Below are positions 6,080-13,234 of a stretch of DNA of 14,698 bases, piece after piece. Each line of letters starts with the position of its first letter. Position 1 is the first letter of the stretch. Made by a program: the position numbers and the translations under genes. The stretch comes from JAEXNA01 sp050486105 (GTDB lineage: Bacteria; Vulcanimicrobiota; Xenobia; Xenobiales; JADMJV01), in assembly GCA_050486105.1 (NCBI GenBank), contig JBJHCR010000156.1:1-14698 (forward strand), in the 5' to 3' direction. Under the pieces are notes generated by a model that was not told where the DNA came from, did not search any database, and was given only the letters and a program-made list of their open reading frames with translations.

Positions 6080-7108
6080 TTGAAGCGTATTGGGATCGGA
6101 ACTCTTGCTCTAGCGGGGATTGTTCGTTGCACCGCGACCTCCGCCAGTCTAGCAGCCCTTGCAAGCGCCCTTGAGCGCGGTGGCCCCTCAGCCTTTGAGG
6201 CCGAATTCGAGGCTCACGGCGTCAGCCTTCAGGCGAGAGTCGCCGGTACCACACGTGTCGAGAGCCCTGAGGCAATCTCATTGGCGCTCGCCGACTGTCC
6301 AATCCTTTGCAAAGCGTTGCGGAAACTTGCTTGTGAGGCGGACAGAAATGAGGTGTCGCTCTGCGGTCTTTGCCTGCTGAATCGTGATGATCCCCTGAGA
6401 GACTTAGACCTCGTCTTTTATAAACTAGACAAGGTCGCCGAACTGAAAACGGACTACCACCGCCTGGACCTGGGGGGTGGAACCTGGGAAGGTGTCCTGT
6501 ACCACACCCCGCCGGCTCTCGAGCAACTCATCGTCGTACGCCAGCTCGTGCTGAATTGGGCTATTCCCACGAGTGACAAGTATGAGTCTGGAGTTTACGT
6601 TCAAATCGGAAGCGGCATAATCGCTTCGGAACTATCCGAGGCGCACAAGCGACTGCTGGACCCTGATGACGATGTTTTCGAGATACGATTGGAATTCGAA
6701 CATCCCCTGACCATAGAATACGGGAGCCCGTACACCGGAGCAAAGCTCTGGCTGTACGAAGAGTCGAGTGAAGTTCTTCTATCTCAACACTGCGCTTGGT
6801 CTGGAGACATTGAGGTGGACATTCAGAACTTCCTGGCCTATCGCAGATTGATCTGTACTCTAGCAATATCCCTAAACGCCAGACTGTTCGCTTGGGGCGA
6901 GCATGCGGACACCTGGCCCACGGAGGAGACTCTTGATTCGGGAATGCTTTTCGACAAAGCGGCTATGTGGTCTTTGTTCATTGAGAATCTCGAACCGGCC
7001 TTACACGATAAAAGCATCGTCCTACCGTGGCGCCCATATTTCAACAGATGTTTTGAAAGCCGCAGTCAAATTGTCGAGTCTGTCTCGCCGCTACTTGGGC
7101 GGTACTGA
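6080..7108 (+). CDS. Unknown protein, 342 aa
   Basis: TTG 6080 is the only start near the beginning of the frame (an in-frame TGA lies at 6062-6064), with GGGAAG just upstream. The protein begins with a basic then moderately hydrophobic Ala-rich segment (LKRIGIGTLALAGIVR) that could be a weak signal sequence. It contains several Cys (CPILCKALRKLAC, LCGLCLLN) that might form a metal site, and is otherwise acidic and apparently soluble with alternating strands and helices (FEIRLEFEHPLTIEYGSPY). The frame is intact over 1 kb with Asp/Glu-rich codons throughout, so it is probably real. I do not recognise a family and neighbours give no clue. The start is uncertain. Confidence 0.6.
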   Translation: MKRIGIGTLALAGIVRCTATSASLAALASALERGGPSAFEAEFEAHGVSLQARVAGTTRVESPEAISLALADCPILCKALRKLACEADRNEVSLCGLCLLNRDDPLRDLDLVFYKLDKVAELKTDYHRLDLGGGTWEGVLYHTPPALEQLIVVRQLVLNWAIPTSDKYESGVYVQIGSGIIASELSEAHKRLLDPDDDVFEIRLEFEHPLTIEYGSPYTGAKLWLYEESSEVLLSQHCAWSGDIEVDIQNFLAYRRLICTLAISLNARLFAWGEHADTWPTEETLDSGMLFDKAAMWSLFIENLEPALHDKSIVLPWRPYFNRCFESRSQIVESVSPLLGRY

Positions 7109-7507
7109 ACTTAGACACTGCGAACGAGACTGTGACGTCAGACAGATGGGCTCTTTGGTTGAGGCGTAGCCTTCCGTCTCAGCGTGGTCGCGGGGGCTCT
7201 GGTCCGGACGCGGCAGGATCAGCTTGCCCGAACCGTCCCGAAGTAGCCGGCTTCCAGAGCAGGTCTCAACCCCTTTCAGAGCTTTTTGAGCTGAGTGGGG
7301 TACCCTGTGAACGTGAACATTGTAGCCACAAGCTCGAGCGGCCTCGCTGCCTCCCCCTGGAGGCCTCATAACGGTTCGGCGCTCGAGCAACCGCAGGACG
7401 TGTTCACGCCCTCCCTCCAGTCGGAGTGGACCCCCATTAAACGTCCCGTTTTCGAGGGCTCTGCTCCCTCCAAAGCTCCGGAACCGCGCACGCCGGACGG
7501 GCAAACG
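7109..7507. other. Gap; possible 5' extension of the DUF3228 frame
   Basis: The DUF3228 reading frame is open back to 7295, but these ~70 codons (Pro/Ser-rich, e.g. SPWRPHNGSALEQPQ) have no counterpart in the family as I know it and less third-position GC bias. I regard them as leader DNA. Nothing else is recognisable. A 301-codon open frame on the opposite strand here is the antisense of the GC-rich DUF3228 gene. Confidence 0.4.
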
Positions 7508-8053
7508 ATGGCCATGTCGGAGTTCGCCATGAAGCGCCACCGCCCGGAGACGGGATGCGCCTACTTCACGGGAACAACGGAAGAGCTCATGAACCTGGTC
7601 GCCCAAGGCTGGCAGGACCGCCAGCCCGGCACCGGCCGCACGAACCTCGACGAGGTCGTCGTGGTCCCGGTCCCCGCCGACAAGTTTATGACCACTGTCG
7701 TTGAAGTGGACCCGAGCACGGAGTTGCTTGCAGGTGTGACCCGCCGTCGCTCCCACGAGGAGCCTTACATTCGGGTCAGCGCGATGGGAGAGGCTCAGCC
7801 GGCCAAATTCGCCAAGGTGGTTCTGTACTCGGCGGACACTCTGGCCAAGAACAACGAGCGTTCCATCGAGACGGACTGGGAGATCGTCTCGCTGATCGCA
7901 AGCCCGGTCGAAAACGAGCCTATGGATCCTGTGACGATGATGCGCAATATGCGCGGAAAGCCCGGCGGAACCCAGGTAGACTACACGGCCGACCAACTGC
8001 TCGACGCCATTGAATTCTGGTCAAAGCACACCAAACTCTCCCCCGCCCAGTAG
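7508..8053 (+). CDS. DUF3228 family protein, 181 aa
   Basis: ATG 7508 (or 7514) is chosen because DUF3228 proteins start a few residues before the conserved FAxRxxxxxTGxxxFxG segment, seen here as SEFAMKRHRPETGCAYFTG. Other family hallmarks present are VVVVPVPADKFMTTVVEV, RRRSHEEPYIRV, KVVLYSADTL, DWEIVSLIASP, and EPMDPVTMMRNMRGKPGGT. Length fits a complete single-domain protein. The biochemical role of DUF3228 is not known to me; it is a compact cytosolic protein found in bacteria and eukaryotes. Codon use is unlike its neighbours, with a strong run of G/C at third positions (GTC, CTC, CGC, GCC, ACG), suggesting different expression demand or origin. Only a weak ribosome-binding site (ACGGG) precedes the start. 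Confidence 0.85.
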   Translation: MAMSEFAMKRHRPETGCAYFTGTTEELMNLVAQGWQDRQPGTGRTNLDEVVVVPVPADKFMTTVVEVDPSTELLAGVTRRRSHEEPYIRVSAMGEAQPAKFAKVVLYSADTLAKNNERSIETDWEIVSLIASPVENEPMDPVTMMRNMRGKPGGTQVDYTADQLLDAIEFWSKHTKLSPAQ

Positions 8054-8153
8054 AGTCCCGTCACGCCTCGCGCTAGAGGTTTTGCTCGCTGTCGGCAGGC
8101 ACGCTCCGGTGGAGAATGAGAATTCACTTGGAAAAGGAAACCTTATAGGTAGG

Positions 8154-8849
8154 ATGAGGACCCGTAGAAACGTCGAGCTACTTTTTATTCTTGCCTGCGT
8201 GGCGGTTTTTTGCGCTTGCCTTGAGTGGACCCAGTCAAAGTCGCTAGCGGAACAAACTCAACTTGCCGCCGATTTTCCTCCAACGGTCTTGAGATGGTCC
8301 ATCCAGGGTGGGTGCTATGAACACAGCGAGTTCTACTTCGAATTGCGCACCGACGACACCGGCGCAACCTGGGTGGCCTTGCTCTACGCTACGGGGGGTT
8401 GGAACAGCTTCCACATCGAGCACCTGACTGGAAACAAGCTCATTTCGGGCAATTACTTAGGCAGCGGAAGAATGAGCGAAGAGCAAACCAAACAACTGCT
8501 TGATCGACTTATGGCTACTGACCCACTCGAGGTCAGAAACACCGATTTTCACACCGGCCCGAACTTTTCGCTCTACTTAAACCTAGGTGGCCAGGAAAAC
8601 AAGGTCGCCAGCTTCCAGGAACATTATGAGGAGCCGGAGACTCCAGAGTACCGGTTCACCTCTCTCGTAAATTCGGACGTTTTCGGTGATGCTTGGACGT
8701 CCTTAAGAGAGCGTTACGAAGCCGGAGAGCAACCAGACACTCCCCTCCAGAGACCTGGAACCCATTGGCTTACCAACGAGAGCCAAACTCTCTTCCAGCA
8801 GTACCCTGAACTCCTGCAGCAGCGGTCTTTAGAGACGGCCCCGAAGTAA
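8154..8849 (+). CDS. Unknown exported or membrane-anchored protein, 231 aa
   Basis: ATG 8154 is chosen because it begins a signal/anchor sequence: MRTRRNVELLFILACVAVFC (basic n-region then a 17-residue hydrophobic core), followed by ACLEW. A GTG at 8109 in frame is the alternative. Cys19 and Cys21 lie at the end of the core but the sequence is not a clean lipobox. The exported part has many Trp/Tyr and beta-like segments (VLRWSIQGGCYEHSEFYFEL, ATWVALLYATGGWN) then a helical SEEQTKQLLDRLM stretch. The mature domain may be a small beta-rich periplasmic or surface protein. It is 100 bases downstream of DUF3228 with no obvious coupling. I do not recognise the family; the ribosome-binding site is poor. 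Confidence 0.65.
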   Translation: MRTRRNVELLFILACVAVFCACLEWTQSKSLAEQTQLAADFPPTVLRWSIQGGCYEHSEFYFELRTDDTGATWVALLYATGGWNSFHIEHLTGNKLISGNYLGSGRMSEEQTKQLLDRLMATDPLEVRNTDFHTGPNFSLYLNLGGQENKVASFQEHYEEPETPEYRFTSLVNSDVFGDAWTSLRERYEAGEQPDTPLQRPGTHWLTNESQTLFQQYPELLQQRSLETAPK

Positions 8850-9445
8850 AGCTCGCGGCGCATTCAAGAACCACCGGGAGACGGATCGCCAAACTCCCCC
8901 AAGTTACCTTGCTAGTGTAGCTCTGCCATTCCTAGCCCTTCCAGCCTATCCTGGTCGCACTCCAAGTTAGGAACAGTCGGGGGGACTGGTCGGGAGACCT
9001 TGATTGGAATCGGCTGGAATACGCAGGACCGCTCTTTTCATGTAGTCCGCCGATCATCAGGGACGTTATCTCCCCCGACAAGTCGGTGCTAACTCCCATC
9101 TTCTTGAGGGTCACCCCGACCTGCCCGGCGGCGGGAAGGGACACCTATTCAGGGAGTTATCAAATGTCGGCAGACGCTGAAGGCTACCGCTTTCACTGTG
9201 AGGGATAGTTCCACGCCGATGTCCGATTGGATGTCAACTTGCCTGGATACAATTCGGAGGCAGGACTTGAACCTAAAAACTTCTGAAGCTATCGAGTTCC
9301 CTAGAGCCCAGCAAGCCTCGAAAGCTCCCGGCAAGAAATCTGAGATTGCTGTTCAAGCTCATCGACCCCCTGAGAACACGATACTTCGGCCCCCCACGCA
9401 TCAAGTGGCTTAAAGCGATGCTTCCCTCAGCAAAGGTTCGGCCCT
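8850..9445. other. 596-base gap without a supported gene
   Basis: Short open frames occur on both strands, none with a ribosome-binding site. A plus-strand frame around 9275-9480 reads NLRLLFKLIDPLRTRYFGPP, which looks protein-like but has no start and no family I recognise; it may be a gene remnant. No repeats or strong hairpins noticed. Confidence 0.35.
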
Positions 9446-10072
9446 CTAGAGTCTCTCTGCATGCTCCCACTCAGAGAGCCTGCTTCGCAACCAATCCTCA
9501 TCCCCGAGCCTCTCTAGAGCCGCCACTGCAGCAACCCCGGTGACCGACTCCCTACAGGAAGCGAGTTCTCGGAGAGGCGGAATGGAAGATTCACCTTTCC
9601 TCACCAGAAGATCGGTAGCCCATGCTCTGACCTGCCATCGATCATCAAAGAGCAACTCCAGGAGTCGCGGGCCCTCGCAACGAGCCACGGCGGCCAAGGC
9701 CTCCTGGACCGTCGCGTTTGGGAGAAGATACTTTTCTAGGTCGTGGTCGGCGTGCCCGCTTGAGATGGCGGTGGCTCGAAGGGACGGGTCCCGGTGGGTC
9801 AGCAAAGATGCCGGCAACTCAACCTGGCACTCAACCGCTTGCCGGACCAGATGCGAGGTGACCTGCCCCTGGTCGAGGCGATCACGAATCTGGCGAACCA
9901 GAAACTGCTCGTCGAGCTCCGCAGTGAGTGCCATCAACCATTCCTGCTCTCCGGCCGGCAACTCGCCCCAGCGGCTCCAAAAGTGAAAGGCTTCCCGTCC
10001 GCGGCTGCGAGCCAAGCGTCTGACCTTGAGCCTATGGCTACCCCGAAGCGCACTCCTAGGTAAGTCCCACAA
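9446..10072 (-). pseudogene. HEAT-repeat-like protein, probably missing its 5' end
   Basis: The frame is open from about 10108 to its stop at 9446. The only upstream start is a TTG (10070-10072) without a ribosome-binding site; the first ATG (9934) would discard a segment that looks genuinely coding (GREAFHFWSRWGELPAGEQE). The rest is a series of paired helices with HEAT-like spacing: HLVRQAVECQVELPASLLTH, RDPSLRATAISSG, VQEALAAVARCEGPRLLELL, DDRWQVRAWATDLLVRKGES, VTGVAAVAALERLGDEDWLR. HEAT proteins are protein-protein scaffolds, so no reaction can be inferred. Upstream on the same strand lies a signal-peptide fragment (10137-10265) that could be the original N-terminus, now separated by a deletion or frameshift. 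It may be a C-terminal remnant, or a short intact gene starting at 9934. Confidence 0.5.
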
Positions 10073-10136
10073 ATGGCTACCTGGCTTCAGAGCACTACAC
10101 CTTAAAGCGAAGCGTTACGAACGCTGCAAGTAGGAT

Positions 10137-10265
10137 CTATTTCGTTGTCAAGGGGGTTTCCAGTTGGCCGTACTGGACACAGGTCTGGGCTTGAGCAGGA
10201 AGAGCAAGGAGGGCAAGAATCAAGAGAATTCTGAAAATTCGTAACACGGCGAGTTTCTTTCTCAT
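10137..10265 (-). pseudogene. Signal peptide plus 16 residues of an exported protein, then stop
   Basis: ATG at 10263-10265, TAG at 10137-10139, 42 residues. It begins MRKKLAVLRIF, continues with a hydrophobic core RILLILALLALPAQA and a type-I cleavage site (AQA/Q), then QTCVQYGQLETPLTTK before the stop. The signal peptide is textbook, but 16 mature residues are too few for a normal exported protein. Either this is a tiny secreted peptide or the head of a truncated gene. The ribosome-binding site is weak (AAAGG about 20 bases upstream). It is divergent from selO, with about 170 bases between the two starts. Confidence 0.5.
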
Positions 10266-10377
10266 GCTCAAAAAAATCATGACCTTTCAAAATCTTAACC
10301 TCAGAGTTCGAGGGGTGGTGCGGGGAAGCTATAAGCTCAAGGGACAGGGGTCAGAAATCCTGGATTGACGGAAAGCT

Positions 10378-10397
10378 GTTGGCTGAGGCAAGCCAAC
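10378..10397. promoter_or_regulatory. Inverted repeat upstream of selO
   Basis: The arms GTTGGCT and AGCCAAC are perfect, around GAGGCA. The repeat ends seven bases before the extended -10 of the next feature and covers its -35 position, so it is a candidate operator. Read as RNA it is a 7-bp hairpin without a T-run. Confidence 0.5.
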
Positions 10398-10409
10398 AAC
10401 TGGTACAAT
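10379..10409 (+). promoter_or_regulatory. Probable extended -10 promoter for the selO transcript
   Basis: TACAAT (10404-10409) is preceded by TG one base upstream (TGGTACAAT), an extended -10. The best -35 is TTGGCT (10379-10384) at a 19-base spacing, inside the inverted repeat. Predicted start about 10416, leaving a ~23-base leader before the small upstream ORF. Confidence 0.5.
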
Positions 10410-10438
10410 GTGAACTACCAGGCCAACAGGAGGAGCAA

Positions 10439-10537
10439 ATGCTCGAATTCGAAAGGACGACACAAACTTATTCCCACTCCACACTGACGAAGGTCAGTCT
10501 AAAATACCGGCCCATTGGAGAAGGTTGTAGCCCATGA
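10439..10537 (+). CDS. 32-aa upstream ORF translationally coupled to selO
   Basis: A near-ideal AGGAGG (10428-10433) lies five bases before ATG 10439. The ORF reads MLEFERTTQTYSHSTLTKVS and ends EGCSP, with its TGA (10535-10537) overlapping the selO ATG (10534-10536) as ATGA. selO itself has only a weaker, more distant GGAG/AAGG (10517-10524). The likely role is to load ribosomes that re-initiate on selO, or to act as a leader peptide. It is rich in Thr/Ser/Tyr, with no codon run suggesting attenuation by a single amino acid. Whether the peptide itself does anything is unknown. It is too short for composition to prove coding; the ribosome-binding site and exact overlap are the evidence. Confidence 0.5.
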   Translation: MLEFERTTQTYSHSTLTKVSLKYRPIGEGCSP

Positions 10538-12252
10538 CAAATCCCCCTAAATCTTTAGAAAACCCGAGTGATGCGCGACTCTTGACTGATTTTGAATCCT
10601 TTGCCCAACGAGCTGATTACTCTTTAGTGAACAACCTAACAGAAGATCCAGAGGCCACGGAAGACGGCGTTGACCACTCCCCTCGCCAGGTGTTCTCTGG
10701 TCATTTTGTTCCCGTAAAGCCAACCCCGATTCCCGATCCTGAGTATGTGAGTCACAGCAGGTCGTTTTTTGAGGAGTTAGGTTTGGGCGAGGAATTGGTT
10801 CACCAGGACTCTTTCCAAAAGGTGTTTTCGGGTGACCTTTCGGCCGCCCTTTCGCCCATGCGAGGGCTTGGCTGGGCCACAGGTTATGCTCTGTCCATCT
10901 ATGGCACAGAGTACACTGCCCAATGCCCTTTTCAAACCGGAAATGGATACGGCGATGGTCGGGCTATTTCGGTTTTTGAAGGAGAGTTTAGAGGCAAGCG
11001 TTGGGAAATGCAGTTGAAGGGGGGCGGACGTACCCCCTACTGCCGGGGTGCAGATGGCCGGGCGGTGCTGAGATCCAGTGTCCGCGAGTTCCTGGCCCAA
11101 GAGTTTATGCACGCCCTAGGCATCCCCACCTCGCGCTCACTGACCTTGTACGTTTCCAAATCGGAAACGGTACAAAGACCTTGGTACTCGGAGGGGTCAA
11201 GATCGTTCAACCCCGACATCGTGACCACCAATCCCGTAGCGATTTCCACTCGAGTGGCACCTTCGTTTCTCAGAGTCGGCCAACTGGAGCTCTTCTCGCG
11301 ACGTGTCCGCAACAAAGCCCACGCCGGAGCACTTGAGGAACTGCAGATGATCGTGAAACACCTAATAGAGCGGGAGTACAAAGAAGAGATCGATCAAGGC
11401 CAGAGCCTAGAGAAGCAAGTCCTTGACCTGACCAAGCTTTTTCGGGGCCGCCTGACTCGCTTAGTTGCGAACTGGATTCGAGTGGGCTACTGCCAGGGCA
11501 ACTTCAACAGCGACAACTGCGCCGCCGGAGGCTTCACTCTAGATTACGGTCCCTTCGGCTTTTGTGAAGTCTTTGACCCTGAGTTTCAACCTTGGACAGG
11601 CGGCGGGAGGCATTTTGCCTTCTTCAACCAACCCACCGCGGCCCTGATAAACTTTGAGATGTTTTGCAGCGCTCTGCATCTCCTTCTGAAAGATTCTAAA
11701 GAGATTGAGGAGTTCGAAAAAATTCGCCAAGGCTTCTCTGATGTCATGCAACGAGAGCTGCAAGATGTTTGGGCCTCAAAGCTTGGCTTAGACGTTCTCA
11801 TCCCCGAAACGTTCAATACCTTGATGCAGTTGATGATGTCAACAAAGGTGGATTTCACCATCTTCTTTCGAGAACTCTCCAAAGTTCCCAAAAGCCTGAC
11901 CGAGCTTCAAGGCAGCTTCTATCAGAAACTTACTCCAGAGCTCGAATCCGAGTGGCAGTCCTGGCTCAACCGGTGGCAAGAGCAGGTTTTGGCAGCGAAT
12001 AAGTCTGACTGGGAAGCGGCTTCAGCCAAGATGAAACGGGTCAACCCAAAATACACTTGGCGAGAGTGGCTCGTAGTCCCGGTCTATCGCCAAGCCGAGA
12101 ATGGGGATTACACTTTGGTGAGAGAATACCAAGAGGTGCTTATGCATCCCTATGACGAGCAGTCTGGAGAAGTCGAGGCGAAGTACTATCGGCTTAAACC
12201 GCAAGAGTACTTCAACGCTGGCGGTATATCCCAGTACAGCTGTTCTTCTTAA
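10534..12252 (+). CDS. selO: Protein adenylyltransferase SelO (YdiU/UPF0061 family)
   Basis: SelO is a pseudokinase-fold enzyme that transfers AMP from ATP to Ser/Thr/Tyr of proteins, with redox targets reported in bacteria and mitochondria. Diagnostic segments run in order: FSGHFVPVKPTPIPDPEYVS; FQKVFSGDL; WEMQLKGGGRTPYCRGADGR (Lys162, nucleotide binding); AVLRSSVREFLAQEFMHALG; NPVAISTRVAPSFLRVGQLE; GYCQGNFNSDN (Asp327/Asn328); and LDYGPFGFCEVFDPE (Asp337). The ten-residue Asp-Asp spacing equals the D252/D262 pair of the Pseudomonas enzyme. The C-terminus is SCSS, keeping the family's conserved Cys-Ser-Ser (Sec-Ser-Ser in animals), which in E. coli forms a regulatory disulfide. At 572 aa it is longer than E. 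coli SelO (478), and QGNFNSDN replaces the usual HGVMNTDN, placing it in a divergent clade. Coupled to the 32-aa ORF upstream; terminator at 12439-12466. Confidence 0.95.
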   Translation: MTNPPKSLENPSDARLLTDFESFAQRADYSLVNNLTEDPEATEDGVDHSPRQVFSGHFVPVKPTPIPDPEYVSHSRSFFEELGLGEELVHQDSFQKVFSGDLSAALSPMRGLGWATGYALSIYGTEYTAQCPFQTGNGYGDGRAISVFEGEFRGKRWEMQLKGGGRTPYCRGADGRAVLRSSVREFLAQEFMHALGIPTSRSLTLYVSKSETVQRPWYSEGSRSFNPDIVTTNPVAISTRVAPSFLRVGQLELFSRRVRNKAHAGALEELQMIVKHLIEREYKEEIDQGQSLEKQVLDLTKLFRGRLTRLVANWIRVGYCQGNFNSDNCAAGGFTLDYGPFGFCEVFDPEFQPWTGGGRHFAFFNQPTAALINFEMFCSALHLLLKDSKEIEEFEKIRQGFSDVMQRELQDVWASKLGLDVLIPETFNTLMQLMMSTKVDFTIFFRELSKVPKSLTELQGSFYQKLTPELESEWQSWLNRWQEQVLAANKSDWEAASAKMKRVNPKYTWREWLVVPVYRQAENGDYTLVREYQEVLMHPYDEQSGEVEAKYYRLKPQEYFNAGGISQYSCSS

Positions 12253-12438
12253 CTTTGGTCGACTTCAGCGCTTACGGTCAAGGGGCTTGAGTTCCAATCT
12301 TGAAGCATGGCCCATGGTTCAAAACACGACCAGGACACGGAAAAGAGGCATGTTGAGGTGGTGGAATTGCTTCGCCAAACAACCCGATGGCAAGCAGCTA
12401 ACACCGCGGCCCCACCAAGGCGGTGGCCGATCAGCAGA

Positions 12439-12466
12439 GCAGGCGCGATCCGCTCGCCTGCCTTTT
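12439..12466 (+). terminator. Rho-independent terminator after selO
   Basis: A perfect 7-bp GC-rich stem, GCAGGCG (12439-12445) with CGCCTGC (12455-12461), 9-base loop, followed by CTTTT. It lies about 190 bases after the selO stop and abuts the end of the convergent minus-strand gene. The stretch between (12253-12438) has no supported gene. Confidence 0.75.
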
Positions 12467-13135
12467 CTAGATTGCTAGCTCTGCTGCTTGAGCTAGCCCG
12501 CCTTGATTCAAGCTTTCACCCAAGTCCTCGACCAAGGACCTCAGCTCTTCGTTCCAGACCAAACTCAGCGGCCAGGGTCGGCCCAAGAGCGGCGAGCCTA
12601 CTCGGGCCACCACACGAAGGTTGGGGAAGGCAAAGGGGAGCTCAAAATCAACTCCTCGGTCCACTAGGCTCAGGCGAGGGAGCGTGCTGCTCGCGACCCA
12701 GACACCTTGGCCGGGAGCGTTGCTCCACATCACACGGTTTCCGACGATCATGCTCAGAGGGGCATGGCGACAACGACGAAACAGGGGATCAAGAAAATCT
12801 CGGAACGCCTCGGGCAATTCCAAGCCCTGTCGCTGCACGACTTCGTGATCGATCCGCTGGTGTCGTAAAACCGACAGGGCTAGGTCGAGCGTCGGGCCCG
12901 CCTGCCCATCCCAACTGAACCTACAGTTTCTCGTTCCGTGGAGACGAAAATAGCCGGCTCCTCCTTCCACCGCTGCGGCCATGAGGAGAAGGGGTACGTC
13001 GGACAAGCCCAGCCTTGGATAGCCGCCCAATCGCTCGGCCTTGGGGAGATGGACCGAAAAGGTGCCCTCTGAGGAGGAGAGTCCTTTTCTCTGATCTTCC
13101 AACCATTGGGATATCGAAGTGGGCGGAGAACTCAC
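12467..13135 (-). CDS. Unknown protein, about 222 aa
   Basis: The frame is open back to 13333, but the upstream part lies over the palindrome and promoter of the divergent gene. GTG 13133-13135 (VSSPPTSISQWLEDQRKG) is therefore my best start, with a TATGAT -10-like box 14 bases before it; a TTG at 13176-13178 is possible. The protein is soluble. It has an N-terminal WLEDQRKGLSSSEGTFSVHL motif, an amphipathic segment DVPLLLMAAAVEGGAGYFRL, then FSWDGQAGPTLDLALSVL, and a Leu-rich C-terminus (ELRSLVEDLGESLNQGG). The N-terminal pattern (W-x-EDQR, SEGxFS, then a LLxMxAAVxxGA helix) faintly recalls GHKL/HSP90-like proteins of large-genome bacteria, but I see no nucleotide-binding motif and do not claim it. 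It is convergent with selO and ends at its terminator. Confidence 0.6.
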   Translation of the reverse strand: MSSPPTSISQWLEDQRKGLSSSEGTFSVHLPKAERLGGYPRLGLSDVPLLLMAAAVEGGAGYFRLHGTRNCRFSWDGQAGPTLDLALSVLRHQRIDHEVVQRQGLELPEAFRDFLDPLFRRCRHAPLSMIVGNRVMWSNAPGQGVWVASSTLPRLSLVDRGVDFELPFAFPNLRVVARVGSPLLGRPWPLSLVWNEELRSLVEDLGESLNQGGLAQAAELAI

Positions 13136-13168
13136 TCGCTTATCATAAGTCCAATGCGGCCTGGAAAT

Positions 13169-13186
13169 GAGGGTCAATTGACCCTC
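13169..13186. promoter_or_regulatory. Perfect 18-bp palindrome between divergent genes
   Basis: GAGGGTCAATTGACCCTC is fully self-complementary. It sits between the unknown minus-strand gene and the YiaAB gene and contains TTGACC on both strands. From each TTGACC a -10-like box (TACAAT 13208-13213 on plus; TATGAT on minus) lies 24 bases away, too far for a normal -35/-10 pair. It is thus better read as an operator for a dimeric regulator controlling both genes than as a -35. Confidence 0.6.
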
Positions 13187-13207
13187 TTCCGGCTCAGGGC
13201 TTTGTTC

Positions 13208-13226
13208 TACAATGAGCCTACGGAGG
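13208..13226 (+). promoter_or_regulatory. -10 box and Shine-Dalgarno of the YiaAB gene
   Basis: TACAAT (13208-13213) has no good -35 at 16-18 bases, which fits activator dependence through the palindrome upstream. GGAGG (13222-13226) is eight bases before ATG 13235 and decides that start over the GTG at 13106 further upstream. Confidence 0.5.
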
Positions 13227-13234
13227 ATAGAATT

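Noticed and set aside
5902..6174. 90-codon open frame before the 6080 gene
   Set aside because: No ribosome-binding site, no motif, and it overlaps the 6080 gene in another frame. The segment TTKFQTVGVLNGREAIEAYW looks protein-like but is insufficient.
7091..7996. 301-codon open frame on the minus strand
   Set aside because: It is the antisense of the GC3-rich DUF3228 gene, rich in Arg/His/Leu as such shadows are, with no motif or ribosome-binding site.
10365..10370. TTGACG as the -35 of the selO promoter
   Set aside because: It is 33 bases from the TACAAT box, far outside workable spacing.
12307..12918. 203-codon plus-strand open frame
   Set aside because: It runs through the selO terminator and opposite the 12467-13135 gene, has no ribosome-binding site, and its composition (Pro/Arg/Ser) is that of a shadow.
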